A DNA stretch of 64,000 nt from JALCLA01 sp965653565 (GTDB lineage: Bacteria; Pseudomonadota; Gammaproteobacteria; Xanthomonadales; Xanthomonadaceae). Position numbers and translations under genes: made by a program. This document shows positions 28,601 through 35,540 of this stretch, in pieces. The first letter of the stretch is position 1; each line of letters starts with the position of its first letter. Under the pieces are notes generated by a model. That model made no database searches. It saw only the letters and a list, made by a program, of their open reading frames with translations, and was not told where the DNA came from. The stretch is taken from the NCBI GenBank assembly GCA_965653565.1, contig CBFHAI010000005.1, forward strand, positions 62,001-126,000. Direction: 5' to 3'.

Positions 28601-29128
28601 CACGCCTTCCACCGGTTCCAGGCGCTTCTTGAGTTCTTCGTCGGCATAGCGGCGCAGGCGCATCAGCGCGGCTTCCGGACTGCCGGTCTGATCGGCCTTC
28701 GCGGCCAGCACCAGGCGCATGATCGGCGCGGTCGACGGATTGAAGCGCAGCAGCACGGGCTGCTCGGCTTCCAGCGGCAGGCGCACGACTTCGAGTTTGT
28801 CGCGCACTTCCAGGCCGGCGCGATCCATGTCGGTGCCCCAGGCGAACTCGAGGATCACATCCGACTGGCCGGTGCGCGACACCGAATGCAGCTTGCGCAG
28901 GCTTTTCACCACGCCGACCGCTTCTTCGACCGGCTCGGTGATCAGCGTTTCGATTTCGGTCGGTGCGGCACCGGTGTATTCGGTGCGCACCGTGAGCGTG
29001 GGATAGCTCAGGTCGGGCAACAGGTTGACCTTCAGATCGCGCAGCGCGATCAGGCCGAACAGCACGACCGTGAGCGTCGCCATCGCGACGGTGACGCGAC
29101 GGCGGGTGGAGACTTCGACCAGGCTCAT
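25688..29128 (-). CDS. RND efflux permease, first subunit
   Basis: The 1146-aa HAE-type permease is longer than the usual 1030-1050 residues. It keeps the Asp-Asp pair in helix 4 (LVVDDSIVVLE) and the relay Lys in helix 10 (IVVKNAIILID), so it should be proton-driven. Extra length comes from an Ala/Ser/Gly-rich insertion of about 55 residues in the first periplasmic loop (near GGGGGGSSAAQEAAAAAS) and an Arg-rich stretch with an added hydrophobic segment of about 90 residues between the two halves. The start overlaps the adaptor stop by 4 bp. Substrates unknown. Confidence 0.93.
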   Translation of the reverse strand: MSLVEVSTRRRVTVAMATLTVVLFGLIALRDLKVNLLPDLSYPTLTVRTEYTGAAPTEIETLITEPVEEAVGVVKSLRKLHSVSRTGQSDVILEFAWGTDMDRAGLEVRDKLEVVRLPLEAEQPVLLRFNPSTAPIMRLVLAAKADQTGSPEAALMRLRRYADEELKKRLEPVEGVAAVKVGGGLEDEVQVLIDQQKLAQLNLPIATVIDRLKQENVNVSGGRLEEGTQRYLVRTMNQFVELDQMRELLVTTGGGGGGSSAAQEAAAAASRIAGTSPEAAAAAASARAAAAESSGGGAAGGMPVRLRDVATVEQGYKEREAIIRIGGQEAVELAIYKEGDANTVAVADALHKALEDLKDDMPADADFTVVEDQAIFIRQALADVRTDALLGGVLAILLIFFFLRDSWSTFVISLSLPVSLIATFFFMGQFGLSLNVMSLSGLALATGLVVDDSIVVLESIAKARERGLGILRAAITGTQEVGMAVIASTLTNVAVFLPLVFVQGVAGQLFKDQALTVSIAILMSLIVSLTLIPMLSALRATSPLAYQPEPGHPEWRPQRRALKPVAAGVRGARRGIGALFFGLAWLIVRAFRAIGAVIGGVLRFVGSIVMKPYDWAAAAYLRVLPKALARPALVLISATVAFVLSLALVPGLGVDLIPQLAQDRFELTMKLPPGTRLSETDALVRAVQAQHGEDEGVAALYGVSGTGTRLDANPTEAGENIGKLTVVLERGAGADMEAREIESLRSTMENYPAAQVKFGRPEIFSFSTPLEIELRGQDLAEIEAAGRRLAALLGESDRYADVKSTVEVGFPEIQIRFDQERAAALGLTTRQIADLVVRKVRGEVATRYSFRDRKIDVLVRAQHADRASVADIRRMIVNPESERPVTLESVAEVVATTGPSEIHRVDQVRVAIVSANLRYGDLGTAVEEVQRIVAENPLGTGVSLHVGGQGEELEASINSLIFAFCLAIFLVYLVMASQFESLLHPFVILFTIPLAVVGAVLALKLTSSSISVVVFIGLILLVGIVVKNAIILIDKVNQLREAGVPKVQAILQGASSRLRPIVMTTLTALLGFLPLALGHGEGAEVRAPMAITVIGGLAVSTLLTLLVIPIVYNLLDRKPDEYYVRRAQPLPETPDDDEDLLGSAHA

Positions 29129-30315
29129 GGCTGTTTCGGCGCCTCGGCGACGGTTTCAGCCTGGGCGATCGCCGGCGGTTCGGCGGCGGCCGGCGGCAGA
29201 TTGAGCACTTCCACCTTGGTGCCGTCGCGCAGCGTGACCTTGCCGGCGGTGACCACCGATTCGCCTTCGGCCAGGCCTTCGCGGATTTCCGCCAGGTCGC
29301 CGCTCAGATAACCGAGCGTCACCGGCACGCGCACCGCCTTGCCTTCGCGCACCGCGAACACCGCGGCTTCGCCGGCATCGTCGAGCAGTGCCGTGCGCGG
29401 CACGGTGAGCGCATCCGAGCGCTGGTCGTAGATCACGCCGATGCGGCCGAACATGCCAGGCTTGAGTGCGTCCTGGCTGGCGAATTTGGTGGTGACGCGG
29501 AAGGTGCCGCTGCCGGCATCGACGACCGGGCTGACGCGATCGATCAGGCCCTTGAACGTCTTGCCCGGCAAGGCGTCGACCTGCATCGTCACTTCGAGGC
29601 CTTCGCGCATCGTCGCCAGTTCGCGCTCCGGCACGTTGAGCACGGCGTCGAGCTCGCGCGTATCGATGATGCGGAACAGCGCGGTGTTGAGCTGGATGAG
29701 ATTTCCCTGCTTGACCATGCGCTGCGCGATCACGCCGTCGATCGGCGCGACGATATTGGTGTACGACAATTCCAGACGCATCATGTCGTAGGTCGAACGC
29801 TGGGTTTCGACGTCGTAGCGGATTTTTTCGTAGAGGTCGGCGGCGACGAGCTTGCGCTCGAACAATTCTTTCGAGCGCGCCAGTTCGGCTTCGAGTTTGC
29901 GCAGCATCGCTTGCGCGCGTTGCACTTCGAGCGCGGGACGCTCCGAATCGAGGCGCGCGAGCACCTGGCCCTTCTTCACCTTGTCGCCTTCTTCCACCAG
30001 CAGCTGCAGCAGCACGCCGGAGGTCTTGGCGACCACTTGCGCCTCGTTCGGCGCTTCGAGCGCGGCGGTGCCGTGGTAGCTGGCCTCGATCGGACGCTTG
30101 GCGACCTGCGCCACTTCCACCGGCACCGGCTTCTCGACTTTCTTGTCGGTGCCGTCCGGGTTCTTTTCGACTTCTTTCTCGGCGGCGGCGGTCTTGTCCT
30201 TGCCCTCGCCTTCGGCTTCCTCTTTGCCGCCGCAGGCGGCGAGCGAAGCGAGCATCAGGGCAAGGAAGACCGAGCGCGAAACACGCGGCAGCGAAGTCGA
30301 AGCAATGGATTTCAT
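29125..30315 (-). CDS. RND periplasmic adaptor lipoprotein (membrane fusion protein)
   Basis: The 396-aa HlyD/AcrA-type adaptor has a lipoprotein signal with lipobox LAAC (C28) and a charged linker rich in Lys, Glu and Asp. Then come the biotinyl-lipoyl halves around a coiled coil (SGVLLQLLVEEGDKVKKGQ; IVAPIDGVI), a beta-barrel, and a Pro/Ala-rich C-terminal tail. It links the permeases to an outer-membrane channel encoded elsewhere. It is the first gene of a three-gene operon with 4-bp overlaps; its promoter is probably at 30346-30373. No regulator gene is adjacent. Confidence 0.95.
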   Translation of the reverse strand: MKSIASTSLPRVSRSVFLALMLASLAACGGKEEAEGEGKDKTAAAEKEVEKNPDGTDKKVEKPVPVEVAQVAKRPIEASYHGTAALEAPNEAQVVAKTSGVLLQLLVEEGDKVKKGQVLARLDSERPALEVQRAQAMLRKLEAELARSKELFERKLVAADLYEKIRYDVETQRSTYDMMRLELSYTNIVAPIDGVIAQRMVKQGNLIQLNTALFRIIDTRELDAVLNVPERELATMREGLEVTMQVDALPGKTFKGLIDRVSPVVDAGSGTFRVTTKFASQDALKPGMFGRIGVIYDQRSDALTVPRTALLDDAGEAAVFAVREGKAVRVPVTLGYLSGDLAEIREGLAEGESVVTAGKVTLRDGTKVEVLNLPPAAAEPPAIAQAETVAEAPKQP

Positions 30316-30345
30316 GATGAGGTCCGGCTGGGAGGCTTGGTGATA

Positions 30346-30373
30346 TAGTTAGCTACAACACCACTCATGTCAA
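30346..30373 (-). promoter_or_regulatory. putative sigma-70 promoter of the RND operon
   Basis: On the minus strand a perfect TTGACA (30368-30373) is followed after 16 bp by TAACTA (30346-30351), about 30 bp before the adaptor start. An imperfect palindrome ACAAC...GTTGT overlaps the -35 and spacer and could be a repressor operator. Both are read by eye. Confidence 0.45.
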
Positions 30374-30676
30374 GCAGGTTGTGCCCCATGTGCGCAGTCT
30401 GCCTATTGGGTAGTTCGCAGTACGCGTGCATGTAGTCACAACGACCGGCATTTCCCGGCGGTGTGACAGTGACTTACGGCACACCCTGGATGCAGTTTGG
30501 CAGGCGAAGGTTGCTGATGAAGTAGCGAAATCGGCGGTCCGACCGGACAGCCGCTTCACGAAAAATCAACGCGCGTCTGGCCCGGATTCGGTTCAGGTCT
30601 TATACTTGCCGACTTTTGGCGGCCCGCTTTCGTGCCGCCGTCCCACCCCTTGCCACGCCGCCGGACCTCACCGCCG
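30374..30676. other. 303-bp intergenic region between the RND and cytochrome operons
   Basis: I see no convincing gene here. It is less GC-rich than its surroundings and holds the divergent control regions. A TATACT at 30601-30606 could be the -10 of the cytochrome operon, but the matching -35 is poor. Short frames in it show no coding signature. Confidence 0.5.
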
Positions 30677-31012
30677 ATGAAGTCGAAATTCCGCCTAGCC
30701 CTAAGCCTCGCGCTCGCCTGCGCGGCCCTCCCTGCCTTCGCCCAGGGCGATGCCGAAGCGGGCAAGTTGAAGGTCTACACCTGCAGCGGCTGCCATGGCA
30801 TCGACGGCTACAAGAACGCCTACCCGACCTACTCGGTGCCGCGCATCGGCGGACAGAACTACGAGTACCTGATCGCTGCGCTCACCGCCTACCAGAAGGG
30901 CGACCGCAAGCATCCGACCATGCGCGCGCAGGCCGAAAGCTTCTCGGCGCAGGACATCGACGATATCGCCACCTATCTCTCCAGCCTTGCCGCCGACGGC
31001 GCGCACAAGTAA
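30677..31012 (+). CDS. small periplasmic cytochrome c (class I)
   Basis: The 111-aa protein has a signal peptide ending LPAFAQ. Heme attachment is C36-SG-C39-H40 and the likely axial Met is in PTMRAQ. It is a monoheme c-type cytochrome of the c4/c553 type and should shuttle electrons in the periplasm. The ATG at 30677 was chosen because the signal peptide starts there. The next gene, 16 bp downstream, encodes a paralogue of the same length, so a tandem duplication is likely. Confidence 0.92.
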   Translation: MKSKFRLALSLALACAALPAFAQGDAEAGKLKVYTCSGCHGIDGYKNAYPTYSVPRIGGQNYEYLIAALTAYQKGDRKHPTMRAQAESFSAQDIDDIATYLSSLAADGAHK

Positions 31013-31028
31013 GCCGGGACCGCCCATC

Positions 31029-31364
31029 ATGATTCTTCGCAGCGCATTCGCCACCCTGCTTCTCGTCGCCTCGCCGCTGGCCTTCGCCAAGGGCGATGCC
31101 GAAGCCGGCAAAACCAAGTCGCAGGCCTGCCAGGCCTGCCACGGCGCCGATGGCAACGGTACCGGCGACGGCCAGTATCCGCGCGTCGCCGGCCAGTACG
31201 CCGACTATCTCGCCAAGGCCTTGCACGACTACCGCTCCGGCGCCCGCAACAACGTCATCATGGCCGGCTTCGCCAAGACGCTGAGCGATCAGGACATCGA
31301 AGACATCAGCCTGTACTTCTCGCAGCAGCCCTCGCCGCTCGGCGACTTGAGCCACCTGAAGTAA
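31029..31364 (+). CDS. small periplasmic cytochrome c (class I), paralogue
   Basis: The 111-aa protein has a signal peptide ending PLAFAK. Its heme motif is C34-QA-C37-H38, and the probable sixth ligand is Met in VIMAGFA. It shares GDAEAGK and the C-terminal SxQDIxDIxxY pattern with the preceding cytochrome. The pair resembles the two halves of a diheme cytochrome c4 encoded as separate genes. A clear intrinsic terminator follows. Confidence 0.92.
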   Translation: MILRSAFATLLLVASPLAFAKGDAEAGKTKSQACQACHGADGNGTGDGQYPRVAGQYADYLAKALHDYRSGARNNVIMAGFAKTLSDQDIEDISLYFSQQPSPLGDLSHLK

Positions 31365-31384
31365 TCGATCGCGATCGTGCAACG

Positions 31385-31415
31385 AAAAGCCCCGCAAATG
31401 CGGGGCTTTTTGTTT
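31385..31415 (+). terminator. intrinsic terminator of the cytochrome operon
   Basis: AAAAGCCCCGC - AAAT - GCGGGGCTTTT is an 11-bp perfect stem followed by further T residues, 21 bp after the second cytochrome stop. Confidence 0.92.
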
Positions 31416-31451
31416 CGGTCGGCGGCTAATCCGTCGCCGGGGATCGATTGC

Positions 31452-31563
31452 GACGGGGAATCGGGAGTTGGGAATCGGGAGAGAGCCAGAGCAGGTCGCC
31501 GCACGCACGTCCTCGCGCCGCCGTTGCCCTTCTCCCGTTTCCCAATTTCCGACTCCCGCGACG
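31452..31563. repeat. inverted pair of GGGAATCGGGA-type repeats
   Basis: The left arm (31452-31483, GGGGAATCGGGAGTTGGGAA continuing TCGGGAGA) and right arm (31530-31560) are imperfect reverse complements over about 28 bp. A GC-rich loop of about 45 bp separates them. The element lies between the cytochrome terminator and the nfuA 3' end. It is the clearest complete copy of the family seen here. Confidence 0.75.
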
Positions 31564-31568
31564 AGCGA

Positions 31569-32156
31569 TCAGGCGCGCTTGATGTAGGGATTCTCGCCGG
31601 TGCTGTGATCGGTCGCATCGCGCACTGCGGTCAATTCCGGGATGCGCGCCAGCAGCGTCTTTTCGATGCCCTGTTTCAGCGTCACGTTGGCGTTGCCGCA
31701 GCCGTGGCAACCGCCGCCAAACTGCAGGAACACTTCGCCCGCCGTGTTGAGTTCCTGCAGGGTGACGCGGCCGCCGTGCGAGGCGATCTGCGGATTGATT
31801 TCGCTGTCGATCACATGCTGCACACGCTCGATGAGCGAGGCATCGCCCGCCGGCGCTTCGCCCTTGATGCGCGGCGCGCGGATGCTGAGCTGACCGCCGG
31901 TGGCGTTGCTCAGATAGTCGATGTTCGCACCGTCGAAAAACGGCACGCTGGCCGATTCGACGAACAAGGTGAAGCCGTCGCAATCGAGCGCCCATTCGTC
32001 GCCGTTGAGATCCGCCGATTCGCAGAATTCGAGCTTGGCGTCGGCCGCCGGCGTGCCCGCGCGCAACGCGGTGAGGCGGATGCCCACCATATCGCCGCCC
32101 TGGTTTTCGATCAGGCGGCGGAAGTGGGATTGGGCGGAGTCGCTGATCTGAATCAT
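31569..32156 (-). CDS. nfuA: Fe-S biogenesis protein NfuA
   Basis: The 195-aa protein has a degenerate A-type carrier domain at the N-terminus (MIQISDSAQSHFRRLI) and a C-terminal NifU domain with the cluster-binding C150-HG-C153 in GGGCHGCGN. It delivers 4Fe-4S clusters to targets such as aconitase and is important under oxidative or iron stress. The ATG at 32156 aligns with the family start; the upstream extension to 32207 has no family counterpart. The aconitase gene acnA lies at the far end of the window. Confidence 0.95.
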   Translation of the reverse strand: MIQISDSAQSHFRRLIENQGGDMVGIRLTALRAGTPAADAKLEFCESADLNGDEWALDCDGFTLFVESASVPFFDGANIDYLSNATGGQLSIRAPRIKGEAPAGDASLIERVQHVIDSEINPQIASHGGRVTLQELNTAGEVFLQFGGGCHGCGNANVTLKQGIEKTLLARIPELTAVRDATDHSTGENPYIKRA

Positions 32157-32307
32157 GGATGCGGGATCACGGGTGCCGGGTTGTAGACGTCTTGAGCTTG
32201 AGCGCAATGTGGGGCCGAGGCCGGCACAATTCTAGTGCCTCGCACGCGGCGGGCGCAGCGAAGGCGGTTGCTATAATCCGGATCATCGCTTCTGCAGGGA
32301 TTTTCCC

Positions 32308-32661
32308 ATGAGCCGACTCGCCGCCCTCGCTTCCAGTTCCTGCCAGCCGCGCCGCGGTGCCGAATACCGGCTCACCGCCGCGCAGGTGGACGACGCCCTC
32401 GTCGCCCTGCCCGGCTGGGAAAAAGCCGACGACGGCAATGCCATCCGCAAGACGTTCCGCTTCGACGACTACTACGACACGATGGCCTTCGTGAACGCGC
32501 TGGCCTACATCGCGCATCGCGAAGATCATCATCCTGACTTGAGCGTGCACTACAACCGCTGCGTGGTGAATTATTCGACGCACGATGTCGGCGGCCTGTC
32601 GCAGAACGATCTGATCTGTGCGGCCAAGGCCGAGCAACTCGTCGCTGCGCGCGCGGAGTGA
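32308..32661 (+). CDS. phhB: pterin-4a-carbinolamine dehydratase
   Basis: The 117-aa protein has the active-site pattern E-D-H-H-P with the downstream Y, W/H and D residues (HYNRCVVNYSTHDVGG). It dehydrates 4a-hydroxytetrahydrobiopterin during phenylalanine hydroxylation; no phhA is nearby. The next gene starts within its stop codon (GTGA), so the two are translationally coupled. Plus-strand gene divergent from nfuA. Confidence 0.95.
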   Translation: MSRLAALASSSCQPRRGAEYRLTAAQVDDALVALPGWEKADDGNAIRKTFRFDDYYDTMAFVNALAYIAHREDHHPDLSVHYNRCVVNYSTHDVGGLSQNDLICAAKAEQLVAARAE

Positions 32662-34127
32662 CGGCGGCCGCGGCGATGCGCCGCGCGGCCATCATCGCCG
32701 TGGCGGCGGCGATCGTTGTTTCGTTCTGGGCGTTGTCGTGGTCTAGCGTCGAGGCCCTGCTGGCCGATGACGCGCAGACACGCGCCGACGGCTGGTCGGA
32801 GGGCCTGACGCCGTGGCGCTGGAAGCTCAGCGCGCCCGGCGCCGTGGTGTGGCCGGGCAGTGTCGGTTTCGAGCGCGTCGATCCCTTCGATTCGAACCTG
32901 ATCGGCGCCGTCGTCGACGGCAATGCCGATCTTTCGCTTGCTCTGCGCGGCGAGAAGATCGATCTGTCGCTGGTCGACGAGATGTTCGTCGAAGTGGTCG
33001 CGCGAGATCCGGTGCGCGTTTCGTTGCTGGCGGAATCGGATGGCGGCGCGCAGACGCTGGGATCGGCCGGCGTCGAGAACTTCGCGGGCTTTCTCAGGAT
33101 TCCGATAACCCCGCCGTCGCACCCCACGATCGATGCGCTGCGGCTGCATCTGGAAACCCGACCCGGTGCGCGCGTCACTTTCGGATTCGGCGGGCTGGCG
33201 GCGCGCGAGGGCGTGGCCGTGAAGCAGTGCGACGATGCGCAGCGCTGCGATTCGCGCGTGTTTCGCGTTGCAGCGCCCGCAGCGGTCTTCCCCGAGACGA
33301 CGCTGGCGTGGCGCGATCGACTTCTCGCGCAGCGGCCGGCGGCGATCGTCACGCCATCGTCGGCCAATCCCCGGATTCGCGCCTTCGCCGCAGAAGTTCG
33401 CGCATCGATCGATCGCCCGGTGTTCTGGTTGCTGGCGAGCGCGCCGCTGCTGGTGGGGCTGTTGTCGCGCACCCGCCGCGATGCGCCGATGACGAGACTG
33501 CGATCCGCGTTGGAACTGGCGCTGGTGTTTGCGCCATGGCTGTTGCTGCAGTGGGCCGGCTGGCCGAGCGAAGGCGCGCCGCCGAAGGCGTCGTATGTTT
33601 TTCTCGCCTGCCTGGCGGGCGCCTTGCTGCTGAAGCCGCCCGCCGAAACCTGGCGTTTGCTCGGTGATGCGGCCGCCTGGAAGGCCGCAGGCTGGTTCGT
33701 GCTGGCGATACTGCCCATGCTGGCGGCAGTGTTTTTCCTGTCGTTGAAATTCGCCCCGGATTTTGTCGCCACGGCAGCGCTGTCACCCGAGAAGGCCTTG
33801 CGCTACGCCCTGTGGGCGCTGCTGCAGCAATGGCTGTTGCTGCGCGTGATTGCGCCGCGGATGCGCGCGATTGTCGGGTCCGGAGATTTCGGCGCGGTCG
33901 CCGCCGGCGCGCTGTTCGGCTTGCTGCATGTGCCGAATTTCGCGCTGATGACCGCGACCGGATTCGCCGGCAGCGTGTGGGCCTGGCTCGGCTATCGCCA
34001 TCGCGCGCTGCTGCCGCTGGCGATGTCGCATGCGGTGCTGGGCATTGCGCTGCTGTGGGCCACGCCGACCTGGCTGGTGCGTTCGGCCGAAGTCGGCGGG
34101 CGCTACCTGATGCCCGGCGGTTTCTGA
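32658..34127 (+). CDS. CPBP-like membrane protein with degenerate protease motif
   Basis: The 489-aa protein has an N-terminal helix and a periplasmic beta-rich domain of about 200 residues (WSEGLTPWRWKLSAPG...). Then come about eight membrane helices ending in a CPBP/CAAX-protease-like core. In that core FGLLHVPNF and LAMSHAVLG keep the two His positions, but the usual Glu-Glu-x-x-x-Arg reads QQWLLLR, so the glutamates are replaced. The start is a GTG overlapping the phhB stop. It may be a variant protease or an inactive scaffold. Confidence 0.75.
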   Translation: MTAAAAMRRAAIIAVAAAIVVSFWALSWSSVEALLADDAQTRADGWSEGLTPWRWKLSAPGAVVWPGSVGFERVDPFDSNLIGAVVDGNADLSLALRGEKIDLSLVDEMFVEVVARDPVRVSLLAESDGGAQTLGSAGVENFAGFLRIPITPPSHPTIDALRLHLETRPGARVTFGFGGLAAREGVAVKQCDDAQRCDSRVFRVAAPAAVFPETTLAWRDRLLAQRPAAIVTPSSANPRIRAFAAEVRASIDRPVFWLLASAPLLVGLLSRTRRDAPMTRLRSALELALVFAPWLLLQWAGWPSEGAPPKASYVFLACLAGALLLKPPAETWRLLGDAAAWKAAGWFVLAILPMLAAVFFLSLKFAPDFVATAALSPEKALRYALWALLQQWLLLRVIAPRMRAIVGSGDFGAVAAGALFGLLHVPNFALMTATGFAGSVWAWLGYRHRALLPLAMSHAVLGIALLWATPTWLVRSAEVGGRYLMPGGF

Positions 34128-34176
34128 GTCGCGATGCGCCGTCCGATCCCGCGAAGCGAGCCCTAAACCCGCGACG

Positions 34177-35136
34177 CTACTTCTTCGTCAGCCGATCGAT
34201 CACGAGCCGCAGATCATCGGGCAGCGGCGCATTCAGCACGTAGGGCTGCTCGCCATCCTTCAACGCGAAGCGCAGCGACGCCGCATGCAGGAACAGCCGC
34301 TTGAGGCCGCTCGCCTTCAATGATTTGTTGGCTTCCTTGTCGCCATATTTCTCATCGCCGGCCACCGGATGCCCGACATGCGCCGAATGCACGCGGATCT
34401 GGTGCGTGCGGCCGGTATCGATGCGCACCTCGGTATAGCTGTGCCCGCCTAGCAGATCGATGCGCTTGAAGTGACTGACGGAGGCCTTGCCTTCCGGGTC
34501 GACGCGCACCATGCGCTCGCCGCCCTGCAGCGTCGATTTGAGCAGCGGTTGGTCGACCGTGAAGGGTTTCTGCGGGATTTCGCCGACCAGCAAGGTCAGG
34601 TAGCGCTTCTCCAGCCGCCCTTCGCGAATCAACCGCTGCAGCTCGGTCAGGGCCGAACGCTTCTTCGCGATCACCAGCAGCCCGCTGGTGTCGCGATCGA
34701 GCCGATGTACCAGTTCGAGCGACTCGGTCGGCCGCAGTTTGCGCATCAGCTCGATGATGCCGAAGGAAATCCCGCTGCCGCCGTGGGTGGCGATGCCGCT
34801 CGGCTTGTTGAGCGCGAGCAGCGCCTTGTCCTCGTAGACGATGCTGGCGGCGACGCGTTCCATGGGCGCCGCGGGCGGCTCGCCATGGTCGGTGGGCGGC
34901 TCCAGCCGCACCGGCGGGATGCGGATCTGGTCGCCGCCGGCGATGCGGGTGTCGGGCTTGGCGCGCTTGCCGTTGATGCGCACCTCCCCCGTCCGCAGGA
35001 TCCGGTAGATCAGCGAGCGGGGCGCGCCCTTGAGCTGCCCGAGCAGGAAATTGTCGATGCGCTGGCCGTCGCGGTCGTCGTCGACGCGCACCATCCGCAC
35101 CCCGGAATTGCCGGTTTGCCCCTCGTTTGCCGCCAT
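34177..35136 (-). CDS. rluC: 23S rRNA pseudouridine synthase RluC
   Basis: The 319-aa protein (same length as the E. coli enzyme) has an N-terminal S4 domain (DNFLLGQLKGAPRSLIYRILR) and an RluA-type catalytic domain with D147 in HRLDRDTSG. It modifies 23S rRNA at several uridines in the 955-2580 range. The ATG at 35136 has GAGG upstream and matches the family start. As in E. coli, it is divergent from rne. Confidence 0.93.
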   Translation of the reverse strand: MAANEGQTGNSGVRMVRVDDDRDGQRIDNFLLGQLKGAPRSLIYRILRTGEVRINGKRAKPDTRIAGGDQIRIPPVRLEPPTDHGEPPAAPMERVAASIVYEDKALLALNKPSGIATHGGSGISFGIIELMRKLRPTESLELVHRLDRDTSGLLVIAKKRSALTELQRLIREGRLEKRYLTLLVGEIPQKPFTVDQPLLKSTLQGGERMVRVDPEGKASVSHFKRIDLLGGHSYTEVRIDTGRTHQIRVHSAHVGHPVAGDEKYGDKEANKSLKASGLKRLFLHAASLRFALKDGEQPYVLNAPLPDDLRLVIDRLTKK

Positions 35137-35540
35137 GACCTCGGGATTGCTACACTGATGGGGCGAGATATCGTCCTGATTTCGCTGGCCGCTCAATCAT
35201 TTAAAGCAGCCAGTTCAGGTTCCGGTGCCAGCGCGCGACGTTTTTGAACGCCTCGACGGCGATTTTAACGGTTCGCGCACCGGCTGTCCGGTACGGCAGT
35301 TCGCTTGAGTACGCCGCAGCACTACGCGGCCCGCTCGAAGTCCCGTTCGGCGCGCGAGTGTCGGCCGGTTTTTTTTGGTTTTTGGTTTGCGAGCGCTCCC
35401 GCGGGCAATGCCCGACGGTCGTAAGCGCTGGAGTTTCTGCACGGCGACGGGTTTGCGCATGGCGCAGCCGTCGCCCCCGAAGTCTGGGCGCGGAGCCCCC
35501 GGCGTTCCTCGCGGTCGAGCGCGTGAGGAATGACAAGACA
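35137..35540 (+). promoter_or_regulatory. long rne leader with hairpins and a U-rich tract
   Basis: The 404 bp between rluC and rne have no gene. For the rne transcript I see: a U-rich stretch (35367-35388, T8 followed by GGTTTTTGGTTT); a hairpin CGGGC-AAT-GCCCG (35402-35414) enclosed by AGCGCT repeats (35392-35397, 35424-35429); and a long hairpin with 8-bp outer stem GGCGACGG/CCGTCGCC (35443-35450, 35468-35475) and inner stem TGCGC/GCGCA. Enterobacterial rne uses a long structured 5' UTR for autoregulation by RNase E; a similar role here is inferred. Confidence 0.6.

Noticed and set aside
25694..29311. A long plus-strand open frame opposite the first RND permease
   Set aside because: It is low-complexity His/Arg-rich and a shadow of the conserved RND gene.
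35244..35540. An N-terminal extension of RNase E starting at 35244
   Set aside because: The extra 99 codons lie in the structured leader and have no homology; ATG 35541 begins the family start MKRMLINA.
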